Assembly (NCBI GenBank): GCA_013177895.1
Contig: JABLXV010000004.1
Location: 66,496 to 130,495 of the forward strand
Source: Brevinematales bacterium
GTDB lineage: Bacteria > Spirochaetota > Brevinematia > Brevinematales > GWF1-51-8
Direction of reading: 5' to 3'
DNA: 64,000 nucleotides
The notes below the pieces were generated by a model, which was not told the DNA's origin, searched no databases, and saw only the letters and a list, made by a program, of their open reading frames with translations. Position 1 is the first letter of the stretch. Each line of letters opens with the position of its first letter. The translations under genes were made by a program, and so were the position numbers. Shown here one piece after another: positions 8,657 to 17,050 of the stretch.

Positions 8657-10264
8657 TCACTTACTCCATTTCTCGGGCGGAAGATTTGCTATCCCTTTGA
8701 TATTCTGATCGACCCATTTAAGACGCTTTAGGAGCCAGCACTTGAGTTTTGATACTTCCTCTTCATACGTTTTCGGAAGCGGCTGAGGATTCGGCCATAA
8801 ATAGACCCCCAAGACCGGCCACTTCTGGAAATTCCTTTTCTGCGCCTCGTCAATCCTGATCGTGATCTGATCGATAATAAATTCTACATTCCAGTCGCTC
8901 AGAACATTTTGCCGGAGTTCGTACCATCGCGCGATTAGTTTTTTTACGAACGATGGATCTTTCAACAATTTTGAAGGCAGATAACGGTAGGGCACCCACC
9001 ACCCGGATGAGTAGTAACAGTCGTAATAGTTGATGTTACCGAACGCAATATTAAAATCCCATGGAGGCCCGGCCTTAATCTTGCCGTTAACATCCTTATA
9101 AAAATAAGTGCTGAAAATAAACGCATCGGCGTTGCGCGCGGCGATATTCAGGATCATATAATCGATAAATGAATCCGTATCTATATAATTAGTATAGCAT
9201 TCCGTACCGCCGAATTTCATGGATATTAAACTTTCCTCGAACTTTGAGACATAGTTGGAGAGCGACAATATAGTCGAGGCAATAAGCTTTTTTTTCTTCG
9301 GGTACTCTATTTCCCATGCAATCTTTGATAAAGTAGTAAATGTCACGATCTCAGGATCCGGCTTATCCTTTTTAAATATATATCCTACAGGAAATTTGTC
9401 CGACTTTACTACCGCAATATGCACTTTATCCGGCGAGGGTTTTATCCGTTCGGTCAGCACAAATAACCCGAAGTAGTCGTTTGTCGATACGAGCGATGTG
9501 TTCTGATTGAGGTATAATTCCACAAACACTGTGCGAGGGGCGTACATTCCCATCTCGCGAGCAAGCTCGTAGGCGAGAAAATTCCTGAGAAGCGACTTAT
9601 CGGAATACGGCCCGTTCAGTACCCAATCGGAATCCTCAGGCAGCCCTAGTATAGAGACTATTTTTTCCTTTCCGTTCTGTCCGCAGACGTCAATTGCAAA
9701 CTGACCCTTCGGAACCGCTTGATTCTGGTCGTTTGTTACCGAGGATTTCCCGCGAAGTTCGATTTTTATATTAAAGGATTGACAGGCTGATTTAAGATAC
9801 GGCATCCCTGTGCCCCACTGGTAATTCGTGAAGCAGTACATTTTTGCCGGTATTTTCGGTTCATCGGGGATTTTTTTATCGGCATCGATAAAAATTACCG
9901 GTACCGGTTTAATCGGATATCGATGGATAACAATATGGTAAGTTTTCGACGATTTATTTACCGAATTCCTGACCTCAATAATAAAACTATTCTTGCCGTA
10001 CTTCAGGTAATACGGCCCGTTAACCGGAACGGTAGTAATTTTCCCGTTAATGTATATCCGGCTCCACGGTTCGGGCTGCGTCATAATACGGACTGAAAAC
10101 ACGGTGTAATCCACCATCGTCGAGTAATTGGTAATGTCGGGATGAAACATTAAGTCGATCGGTATAACTTTGTTATCGCTGATATATTTTATATCGATAC
10201 AATACAGATACGCCTGAAACAGAAATAGAAACCCCGATATTATCATAAGTGTTTTTCGATTCAC
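8657..10264 (-). CDS. CotH-family protein kinase, secreted or membrane-anchored
   Basis: 535 residues from a GTG at 10264, chosen because GGGGAG lies just upstream, a TTTAAT/TAAAAT promoter lies at 10291-10319, and the protein then opens with a hydrophobic signal (MIISGFLFLFQAYLYC). The longer frame to 10336 has no ribosome site. After a beta-rich N-terminal part (about 25-140), the CotH kinase region shows IKIELRGKSS, DWVLNGPYSDKSLLRNFLAYEL, a TERIK segment and the metal/catalytic motif PPWDFNIAFGN. CotH proteins are atypical kinases, best known from spore coats and some invasive fungi; nothing here suggests sporulation. Target unknown. Confidence 0.8.
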   Translation of the reverse strand: MNRKTLMIISGFLFLFQAYLYCIDIKYISDNKVIPIDLMFHPDITNYSTMVDYTVFSVRIMTQPEPWSRIYINGKITTVPVNGPYYLKYGKNSFIIEVRNSVNKSSKTYHIVIHRYPIKPVPVIFIDADKKIPDEPKIPAKMYCFTNYQWGTGMPYLKSACQSFNIKIELRGKSSVTNDQNQAVPKGQFAIDVCGQNGKEKIVSILGLPEDSDWVLNGPYSDKSLLRNFLAYELAREMGMYAPRTVFVELYLNQNTSLVSTNDYFGLFVLTERIKPSPDKVHIAVVKSDKFPVGYIFKKDKPDPEIVTFTTLSKIAWEIEYPKKKKLIASTILSLSNYVSKFEESLISMKFGGTECYTNYIDTDSFIDYMILNIAARNADAFIFSTYFYKDVNGKIKAGPPWDFNIAFGNINYYDCYYSSGWWVPYRYLPSKLLKDPSFVKKLIARWYELRQNVLSDWNVEFIIDQITIRIDEAQKRNFQKWPVLGVYLWPNPQPLPKTYEEEVSKLKCWLLKRLKWVDQNIKGIANLPPEKWSK

Positions 10265-10290
10265 CCTGCTCCCCTCGAAAGATCCGGCAT

Positions 10291-10319
10291 ATTTTAGCAT
10301 AAAATCGCGGTTTATTAAA
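10291..10319 (-). promoter_or_regulatory. Possible promoter of the CotH-like gene
   Basis: TTTAAT, 17-base spacer, TAAAAT on the minus strand, 27 bases before the GTG start at 10264. Confidence 0.4.
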
Positions 10320-10390
10320 GTTTTTCCAACCGGCATGGCAGATCAGAGCAATTATAAACCGGCCATAAACAAATGGAATTCAATCATTTA

Positions 10391-10419
10391 TTGAAAAGAA
10401 TGCCGAATCCATATAAAAT
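10391..10419 (+). promoter_or_regulatory. Promoter of the methyltransferase gene
   Basis: TTGAAA, 17-base spacer, TAAAAT, 28 bases before the ATG at 10447, with AGAGG as ribosome site. Confidence 0.55.
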
Positions 10420-10446
10420 TAACGACGGAATAAAGAGAGGCTGTAT

Positions 10447-11157
10447 ATGAATCCGGAATGGTATTATAACGAGTATCAATTATCAGGCACGGATTTTCAT
10501 GATGAAAAGGAAGCCCGGTTCTATCAGGAACGGATCGCGAAAATCCGCGACAATGCGGCGGAAGCGAAGATGATCGCTGAATTGATCGGGCTTGCACCGG
10601 AACATACCCTTCTCGATATCGGGGCCGGGCCCGGGCTGATCTCCATAGAATTGGCGAAGCTTTGCACGAATGTCACCGCGCTCGATATTTCTGATATTAT
10701 GATCAAGCTCGGGTGGGAGTATGCCGCCGATAGGGGCGTGAAAAATATTACTTATATCAAGAGCGGATTCCTGGACTTCGACGGCGAACCGGGGAGTTTC
10801 GATGCGGTTATCACCCAGCGGGCGTTCCATCATATCCCCGATTTCTGGAAGCAAGTTGCCCTCATAAAGATCAATACACTCTTGAAAATGAACGGGGTGT
10901 TCTATCTCGACGACGTCGTTTTTTCATTCAAGCCGACAGAGCATATCCGCGCGATCGAGGGATGGTACGAGACGGTGAAGGGTCTTTTCGGCGAGAAAAA
11001 TGTTTATACCGCGGTGAATCATATCCAGAAGGAATATTCGACTTTCACATGGATTATCGAGGGTATGCTGAAAGAAGCGGGATTCTCTATCGAAAAAAGG
11101 ATTCAGAAGGACGAATTTTTTTCTAACTACATCTGCCGAAAGGTTTCTGAAACATAA
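10447..11157 (+). CDS. Class I SAM-dependent methyltransferase
   Basis: 236 residues. Motif I is LLDIGAGPGLISIELA, motif II region ALDISDIMIK, then FDAVITQRAFHHIPD, the usual order of the Rossmann-like SAM fold of the UbiE/COQ5-like methyltransferase_11 group. The N-terminal segment (YYNEYQLSGTDFHDEKEA) is not diagnostic. Substrate unknown; neighbours give no pathway. It has its own promoter and starts at an ATG, so it is probably a single-gene unit. Confidence 0.82.
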   Translation: MNPEWYYNEYQLSGTDFHDEKEARFYQERIAKIRDNAAEAKMIAELIGLAPEHTLLDIGAGPGLISIELAKLCTNVTALDISDIMIKLGWEYAADRGVKNITYIKSGFLDFDGEPGSFDAVITQRAFHHIPDFWKQVALIKINTLLKMNGVFYLDDVVFSFKPTEHIRAIEGWYETVKGLFGEKNVYTAVNHIQKEYSTFTWIIEGMLKEAGFSIEKRIQKDEFFSNYICRKVSET

Positions 11158-11213
11158 TAGGAATACTTCTAACCAAACCGGTAGTTTTTCATACAAATGG
11201 TTTAGGAGTGCAT

Positions 11214-11849
11214 ATGAAAAATAGTTTATCCCTTTTGTTATTTTTCCTTCCCGGATTACTCTTCGCCCAGCTTGAGAATAAACCGATCGACTTCAATCCT
11301 CCGGGTAAGGGCGAAAAAAAATCTTCGTCATCTCTCAACGCATACCTCGGGATCGAGGGAAGCCTGAATAATTCGTTCGACAATCCATACGGATACATCG
11401 GGTTATCGCTGGGGCTGATGATCAATAAAAATATCCCCATCGGCATAACCTATCATGTCCACGGGGGAAATCAGCTTACCTCTATCACCCCTCCCCCCGG
11501 CATCGTATCGGTCTATATCAATACCGCCTATATGGGAGTTTTCAGCGGGTATCGTTTCTACCCCGAAGAACCGGTAGGTTTCTCCGTCAGCGGGACAATC
11601 GGTATCGGGGGTTTGAATTACACCTATAACGATAGTCTCGGCGAAGTCTCCTACAACCGGATGGAAGGGATATTGATGTTCATCCCGCAGGTCTCGCTCG
11701 ATCTCCGCCCGTTCCAATTCCTTGAAATCTCGCTCGGAGCAAAATACCTTTTCTTTTCGGGTAATGAAAAAGACCTCGGGATCACCCCGGGGAATATGAG
11801 CGGGATATCGCCGTTTATCGAGCTAAAGTTTAATCCGTTCAAACTTTAG
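11214..11849 (+). CDS. Outer-membrane beta-barrel-like protein
   Basis: 211 residues with a signal peptide (MKNSLSLLLFFLPGLLFAQ) and a mature part of alternating strands with Gly and aromatic residues (GYIGLSLGLMINKNIPIGI, ending GISPFIELKFNPF). This resembles small OmpA/OmpX-like eight-stranded barrels. I chose the ATG at 11214, five bases after AGGAG; an in-frame GTG six bases earlier lies on the ribosome site. No family was recognised and no partner is obvious. Confidence 0.65.
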   Translation: MKNSLSLLLFFLPGLLFAQLENKPIDFNPPGKGEKKSSSSLNAYLGIEGSLNNSFDNPYGYIGLSLGLMINKNIPIGITYHVHGGNQLTSITPPPGIVSVYINTAYMGVFSGYRFYPEEPVGFSVSGTIGIGGLNYTYNDSLGEVSYNRMEGILMFIPQVSLDLRPFQFLEISLGAKYLFFSGNEKDLGITPGNMSGISPFIELKFNPFKL

Positions 11850-11871
11850 TCATCGCCAATTAAATTATCGC

Positions 11872-11900
11872 TTGACAAAAATACCCGCGCGCTCTACAAT
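11872..11900 (+). promoter_or_regulatory. Promoter of the ankyrin-repeat gene
   Basis: TTGACA, 17-base spacer, TACAAT, followed by AAGGAG six bases before the ATG at 11921. Close to sigma70 consensus. Confidence 0.7.
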
Positions 11901-11920
11901 TCTCCATTAAGGAGTGCGAA

Positions 11921-12616
11921 ATGGATATCAATAACGAGTTGATTAACGCATCCATATCCGGCGACATCGAACTGGTTAAGGATTACCTCAACGAGGGTGC
12001 GGAAGTCAATTTTAAGAGCTTCTTCACTATCGATAAGGATGAAACCCCGCTCCATAAGGCATGCGCGTTCGGACATCTGGAACTCGCAAATCTTTTAATC
12101 GAGCATGGGGCGAATATAAACGCGGTGGACAGCGACGGTTACACGCCGCTATTCAAGGCATGCTTCGCGGGACATCTCGAAATAGTCAATTTTCTGTTGA
12201 ACATGGGCGCCGATCTCCGGGCAAAAAGCCGTTACGGCGATACCCTGTTACGGATATCCGCTGCCGGCGGAAATCTGGATATTGTCAGGATATGGGTCGA
12301 GCGCGGATTCGATATCAACACCGCCGGGTACAGGAATATGACCGCCCTGCATACCGCGGCATGGAGAAACCATACCGAGATCGTTAAATATCTGGTAGAA
12401 AATGACGCGAAGATCGATCTCCGCGACTCCGAAGGGAATACCGCGCTGCACCTAGCGGTCAAGAACGATGCGGTCGAAATTGCTCTTTTCCTTATCTCCA
12501 AGGGCGCGAATCAGGGAATACGCGACGGCGACGGGAATACCCCGGGTACAATCGCCCGCGCATCGGACAATCCTATGCTATCCGTAATATTCCAGAAAGA
12601 ACAGGAAAAAGTATAA
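11921..12616 (+). CDS. Ankyrin-repeat protein
   Basis: 231 residues made of about six ankyrin repeats of 33 residues (DETPLHKACAFGHLELANLL, DGYTPLFKACFAGHLEIVNF, GDTLLRISAAGGNLDIVRI, NMTALHTAAWRNHTEIVKYL, GNTALHLAVKNDAVEIALFL, GNTPGTIARA). No signal peptide, so it is cytoplasmic. Such repeats bind other proteins; no partner can be inferred. It has a strong promoter of its own and ends two bases from the convergent amidohydrolase gene. Confidence 0.9.
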   Translation: MDINNELINASISGDIELVKDYLNEGAEVNFKSFFTIDKDETPLHKACAFGHLELANLLIEHGANINAVDSDGYTPLFKACFAGHLEIVNFLLNMGADLRAKSRYGDTLLRISAAGGNLDIVRIWVERGFDINTAGYRNMTALHTAAWRNHTEIVKYLVENDAKIDLRDSEGNTALHLAVKNDAVEIALFLISKGANQGIRDGDGNTPGTIARASDNPMLSVIFQKEQEKV

Positions 12617-12618
12617 AG

Positions 12619-13422
12619 TTATTGGATTTTTAACAGACGTTTGGCGTTCTGAAAGAAAATCATATTTTCATACATCGCCCCGAGCCCGAGGTCGAGTATC
12701 TTCTTCTTCGTGACCGATGGCCGTTCCCACGGGAAATCGCTCCCGAAAAGTACTTTATAGGCTCCATGCCCGAAAATCATTTCCTTTAATAACCAATCGT
12801 CGATCTCCGTACAGAACGACGTATCGATATATACCTCGTGAAGACCCATGACGTAACTCTCGGCCTCCTCCCACATCCGGTATCCCCCCATGTGGGCAAG
12901 CACGATTTTCAGGTGACGGTTGAGCTCGCGGATTTGCGCGAAACGCTTGGGCGTGCCGTGGACTTCCTTGAACGCCACATCCCTGCCGGCATGGAAGACA
13001 ATGATAAGTTCGAGACGCGTGCATTCCTCATAGATTTCGGTCATCATCGGGTCGTCGGGGAAGAATTCCTGGTATTCCGGGTGAAGTTTGATTCCCTTGA
13101 TACCGTTCTCTTTGAGCGTCTCCAACTCCTCCCGTACGTTCCCCACCTTGCTGTACTTAGGGTGCATCGTACCGAAACCGATAACATCGACGCTGCTTTT
13201 ATTAAACTCGATGACCTTTTGATTGATGCTCTCCACCTGTTCGGGACGCGTCGCGATCGGGAGATTGATCGAGAAATCGACTCCCTCCTCCGACATATAC
13301 CTGCGGAGGGAATGAACAGTGCCGTCCCCATAGCATTGGACATTCCCCTCTTCTCCCAGTTTGGTGACTGTCTTCAGGGCTATATCGTCGGGGAAAAAGT
13401 GCGTGTGAAAGTCAATCAGCAT
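12619..13422 (-). CDS. Amidohydrolase family 2 (TIM-barrel) hydrolase or decarboxylase
   Basis: 267 residues. The metal-binding IDFHTHFFP motif is at the N-terminus, followed by IKLHPEYQ, IVFHAGRD, VLAHMGG and FGSDFPWERP, the order of metal ligands and catalytic Asp in amidohydrolase_2 proteins. The family includes hydrolases and non-oxidative decarboxylases; substrate is not evident. It has a likely promoter at 13449-13476 and is convergent with the ankyrin gene. Confidence 0.82.
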   Translation of the reverse strand: MLIDFHTHFFPDDIALKTVTKLGEEGNVQCYGDGTVHSLRRYMSEEGVDFSINLPIATRPEQVESINQKVIEFNKSSVDVIGFGTMHPKYSKVGNVREELETLKENGIKGIKLHPEYQEFFPDDPMMTEIYEECTRLELIIVFHAGRDVAFKEVHGTPKRFAQIRELNRHLKIVLAHMGGYRMWEEAESYVMGLHEVYIDTSFCTEIDDWLLKEMIFGHGAYKVLFGSDFPWERPSVTKKKILDLGLGAMYENMIFFQNAKRLLKIQ

Positions 13423-13448
13423 GCAACTTTCCTTTTTTTAGTGCATAA

Positions 13449-13476
13449 ATTATACAATAAAAAGAAAAGTTTTCAA
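13449..13476 (-). promoter_or_regulatory. Promoter of the amidohydrolase gene
   Basis: TTGAAA, 16-base spacer, TATAAT on the minus strand, 27 bases before the ATG at 13422. Confidence 0.6.
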
Positions 13477-13533
13477 GAATTATTACATTCCTTTACGCTA
13501 TTTTATACAATAAATTTCTAAACTACCCGTTTC

Positions 13534-15390
13534 CTACATTTTCACGAGCGCCGACGCCATAATCTCCCCGGTGCTCGCGTCGATCAGCTTCGCGAAGTAA
13601 ACCCGAACTCCGCCGACATAGTAGAGCTTGCTCGCGAGAATGGTATCCGCACCCGTAAGCTGTTTAATCTCGTCCGAACCCTCGACTACCTGCGCGAGCT
13701 TCAGCTTGATCTCGTCGAGTATCGCCTCCATCTTCTGGCGTTCGACAACAGTGAGGTATTTATACTTGACGAATATGTCCTCCGTAACCGTAATCACATG
13801 CGAGGAGAGCAGCTTCAGATCGTCCCCCTCGATATCCGGGGGAAGCACCATCACGCTTTTCTTGGCGCCCATATTCCCGGCGGTCTGCTTCATAATCTGC
13901 TGGATCGCGTTATCGATACGGCGGTATATCTCGTCTGTAAAGTTCTTATAATCGTACTCTTTCTTTAACTGCGCGACAAGCCCCTGATCGGCGAGATTGT
14001 ATATTTCTTTCTTGACGTTATCGACAATGATATCGTCGAGCGAACGGGACTGGTAATTCGCCCCGGTGTGATGGCTGACCATACCCGGATCCTCGGGAGT
14101 AGCGCCCCCGCTGCTTTCACCTTTCTCGCCGTATGTCAGGAATATAAAGTTGCCTTTAGTCATCTGCGAAAGTATCCGCAGGTGGATTTCCCCGACAAGG
14201 TCGAGCTCGCTCGCGCCGACCGTGAAAAACTTGATCTGCTTGGCTTCGGCTTCCTGCGCCAGTCCGGTCAATTCGAGAAGCGACTTGAGCTTGGCGGGCG
14301 CATCGGTCACAAGGAACACGAGTTTGATCGAATTATTGTTCCAGTTGAGCGCGAGGGTCTTTTTTATCCCGTCGAGCATCGCTTCGGGATAATCCCCGCC
14401 CCCGTTCGCATCCACACCCATCAGGAAACCGTAGAAGGAATCGAACTTATCCGTCAACGGAAATTCCTTGGTGAGATAATCGTCGGTATCGTCGCGATAG
14501 AGCACCATACCGAAACGCGCCAGAATATTACCCTTGGATATTTTTACTATTCTTTCATTGATGGAATAAATCGTATTGCAGAGTTTCTCGATTTCGTCGC
14601 CCATACTTCCGGTGGTGTCCATCAGGAACACAATGTCGATCGGTATCTTGGGGGTTTCCTCACGGGCGATATCGAGCGTAAAAACCGGGCGTTCGTAGAA
14701 ATCGGGGGTGTAGCTGAAATGATAACTTTTCCCCTGATACTTGACCGCGACCGCTTTCTCCTTTTTCAGGTCGGACTGTTTGGGATAATAAAGGATTTCC
14801 CCGTCCTGATAGGTCGTATAATTGACATTGTCGATTTTTACCTCGGCGCCGAATACAGGCTTACCGTTCTTATCGCATACAGTGACAATATTGCGGTAGG
14901 GTAAAAACTCCTGCACCGGCTTTAAGTCCTTAATCATAGGCGATTTGCTTTTATAGTTAGGAAATTCCTTGACCAGAAAATCGAGGTAATACTGGTACTC
15001 TTCGTTATCGTCATGCTCGCCCGCCATCGGGACATTTTCCTTATCGAACTTCTTTTCCGGCGCCGTTTTATCCACAACAGGCCCCGTCTCCGCCCCGCCT
15101 ATCGTCTTCCCGGGTACGACGTCTCCGTCCATTAAAGTCTTTTCGCCTTCGCCTTTATTCTTCTCTTCCACGGATAACGAGTCGACCACTTCGCTTTTCC
15201 CGCTTTGTTTCACCGGCTTAGTGTCGTCGTCTTTAAAATACTCGCTTTTATCCGTTTTTTTACCGTCTTCGGCCGGACCGGAAGTCGGTTTGGTCAATCC
15301 TTCTTTTGCGGCAGTTCCCCCGCATGAGGCAATGAACCCTAATACGATGCCCATGAGCAACAATATATAAGCGGTCCCTATTCTTCTCAT
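13534..15390 (-). CDS. von Willebrand factor A lipoprotein with a CsgG-like C-terminal region
   Basis: 618 residues. Lipobox FIASC (Cys23) is followed by a charged low-complexity stretch (about 25-125), a small beta domain resembling carboxypeptidase-regulatory/CNA-B folds (about 165-245), a vWA domain with the MIDAS motif DTTGSMGD (Asp258), and a C-terminal region (about 495-618, TVVERQKMEAILDEI and ASKLYYVGGVRVYFAKLID) like the CsgG/FlgO-type fold of outer-membrane assembly proteins. The combination is unusual. It is the last gene of the minus-strand run that begins with sixA, 23 bases after aroB. An envelope adhesion or assembly role is inferred only. Confidence 0.75.
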   Translation of the reverse strand: MRRIGTAYILLLMGIVLGFIASCGGTAAKEGLTKPTSGPAEDGKKTDKSEYFKDDDTKPVKQSGKSEVVDSLSVEEKNKGEGEKTLMDGDVVPGKTIGGAETGPVVDKTAPEKKFDKENVPMAGEHDDNEEYQYYLDFLVKEFPNYKSKSPMIKDLKPVQEFLPYRNIVTVCDKNGKPVFGAEVKIDNVNYTTYQDGEILYYPKQSDLKKEKAVAVKYQGKSYHFSYTPDFYERPVFTLDIAREETPKIPIDIVFLMDTTGSMGDEIEKLCNTIYSINERIVKISKGNILARFGMVLYRDDTDDYLTKEFPLTDKFDSFYGFLMGVDANGGGDYPEAMLDGIKKTLALNWNNNSIKLVFLVTDAPAKLKSLLELTGLAQEAEAKQIKFFTVGASELDLVGEIHLRILSQMTKGNFIFLTYGEKGESSGGATPEDPGMVSHHTGANYQSRSLDDIIVDNVKKEIYNLADQGLVAQLKKEYDYKNFTDEIYRRIDNAIQQIMKQTAGNMGAKKSVMVLPPDIEGDDLKLLSSHVITVTEDIFVKYKYLTVVERQKMEAILDEIKLKLAQVVEGSDEIKQLTGADTILASKLYYVGGVRVYFAKLIDASTGEIMASALVKM

Positions 15391-15413
15391 TTTATCCCTC
15401 CTCTGTTATCTTT

Positions 15414-16526
15414 TTACATATGCTTCACCTTTTCGAGAGCATCGATAAGCTCGCTCTCCTTCATATCGAACGAATATCGCCCGTTCTCATCGCGAACCTT
15501 CCCGATTTCCGGGATGATTACGAAGCGGGTATTGCTCGCTTCATTTTTCTTATCACGGGTTGAGGCTTGAATAATTTTATCCATATCCATTTTATCTAAC
15601 AATGCCGCGTATTTCAATAACCCGTATGCTTTTAATACCCGCCCGATACGCTCGAACTCCTTTTCGGAAAGGATACCCCGCTGAAGCGACAGGTACGCCT
15701 CCGCCGCCATCCCGATCGCCACCGCATACCCATGCGGTATCCTGTAGTCCGACGCCGCTTCGACCGCGTGCCCGACCGTATGCCCGAAGTTTAGGGTCTG
15801 CCGGAGCCCCGCTTCTTTCTCGTCGGCGGATACCACCGAGGATTTAATACGGCAACTCCCGTTTATCATCTCGATCAGCGTATCGCCGTCAAGTTTCTTT
15901 ATCTTCGAAAGCTTTTTCGCTATAAAGTCGAAATATTTACTATCCGCGATTATCCCGTGTTTGATGACCTCCGCCATCCCGTTGATCAGATCGCGGCGCG
16001 GCAGGGTCTTCAGGAAATCCGTGTCGATGATCACCGCCTTCGGCTGGTGAAAGACTCCCATCAGGTTTTTGCCGCCGGGCGTATCGACCCCGGTTTTACC
16101 GCCGGTCGAACTATCCACCATCGCGAGGAGACTCGTCGGTATCTGGACGAAACGGACGCCGCGCAGGTAAATCCCCGCGAGAAATCCCGCCATATCCCCG
16201 GTCACCCCGCCGCCGAACGCGAAGACGCATGCCTTCCGGTCCAGTCCGGCGTCCTGCATCTCGGCGAACATCCCGGTAATCGTGCGGATATTCTTTTTCG
16301 ATTCTCCCGCCGGGTACACTATAATACGCGCGTCCGCGCCGAAGGTAACATTTAACAAGTCGCGGTAGATTTTAAAGAGATGGGTATCGGTAACTACCGC
16401 TATGCGGGAGGGTTTGAGCTGAGAAAGGGTATTCCGTACCTTGTCCTTGAAAATTCCCGTCCCGATACTGATTTCATACGAATCGTCAATCGAACGGTTG
16501 AGGGATACGGGGACTGTCCGCGTCAT
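15414..16526 (-). CDS. aroB: 3-dehydroquinate synthase
   Basis: 370 residues. AroB converts DAHP to 3-dehydroquinate, second step of the shikimate pathway. The NAD site AFGGGVTGDMAGFLAG, PTSLLAMVDSSTGGKTGV and the metal ligands in GMAEVIKHG, FGHTVGHAVE and HGYAVAIGM are all present. The ATG at 16526 is chosen because it starts two bases after the rubrerythrin stop; the ATG at 16538 would overlap that gene. Other aro genes are not in the window. Confidence 0.95.
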   Translation of the reverse strand: MTRTVPVSLNRSIDDSYEISIGTGIFKDKVRNTLSQLKPSRIAVVTDTHLFKIYRDLLNVTFGADARIIVYPAGESKKNIRTITGMFAEMQDAGLDRKACVFAFGGGVTGDMAGFLAGIYLRGVRFVQIPTSLLAMVDSSTGGKTGVDTPGGKNLMGVFHQPKAVIIDTDFLKTLPRRDLINGMAEVIKHGIIADSKYFDFIAKKLSKIKKLDGDTLIEMINGSCRIKSSVVSADEKEAGLRQTLNFGHTVGHAVEAASDYRIPHGYAVAIGMAAEAYLSLQRGILSEKEFERIGRVLKAYGLLKYAALLDKMDMDKIIQASTRDKKNEASNTRFVIIPEIGKVRDENGRYSFDMKESELIDALEKVKHM

Positions 16527-16527
16527 A

Positions 16528-16998
16528 TTACTTGCCAAGCCGGGATATATATTTGTCCATCAGCGCGACATGCTCCTTCTCCTCGGCGATCACTTCATCA
16601 AGCGCGGTTTTTGTTTCGCCGTTTCCGGCCTGCCCGTGGATGAACGAGTAGAACTGTACGGAAAATATTTCCTTGCTTCGCGCGGCTGAGAATATATCTT
16701 TCTCAGAATGGATATCCTTCCAATCGTCGGCGGGTTCGTCCTGATCGAAAAGGGAGGAATGGTACTGCTCGTCGAGATAATTCCCGATATCGTCGGAGTC
16801 CATATAGGCGTCGTCTTTGTACTTTTCCTCGAGACCGCGGAAAAGCGCGAGATGCTTCATTTCCATCGCGGCCAATTCCTCAAAAAGATTTTTCATTTCT
16901 TCATTTTCGGTATACCCGACGGCTTTTGTATAAAACTCAATCCCTTGTTTCTCTAAGTTCTGCGCGATCTTAAAGACCTCAATCTTGTTCAGTTCCAT
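16528..16998 (-). CDS. Rubrerythrin-like ferritin-fold diiron protein
   Basis: 156 residues, a four-helix ferritin-like fold with paired motifs EKQGIEFY, AAMEMKHLALF, a second Glu-bearing helix (SKEIFSVQFY) and AEEKEHVALMDKY, giving the Glu/His ligands of a diiron site. The C-terminal rubredoxin domain of classical rubrerythrin is absent. Members scavenge peroxide in anaerobes or bind iron. GAGGAG precedes the ATG. It lies between the radical SAM gene and aroB in the same run; this may be cotranscription rather than a shared function. Confidence 0.85.
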   Translation of the reverse strand: MELNKIEVFKIAQNLEKQGIEFYTKAVGYTENEEMKNLFEELAAMEMKHLALFRGLEEKYKDDAYMDSDDIGNYLDEQYHSSLFDQDEPADDWKDIHSEKDIFSAARSKEIFSVQFYSFIHGQAGNGETKTALDEVIAEEKEHVALMDKYISRLGK

Positions 16999-17050
16999 TT
17001 ATTTCTCCTCATACTTACTACATATGATTTTAACGGATAACCTGGAAATG

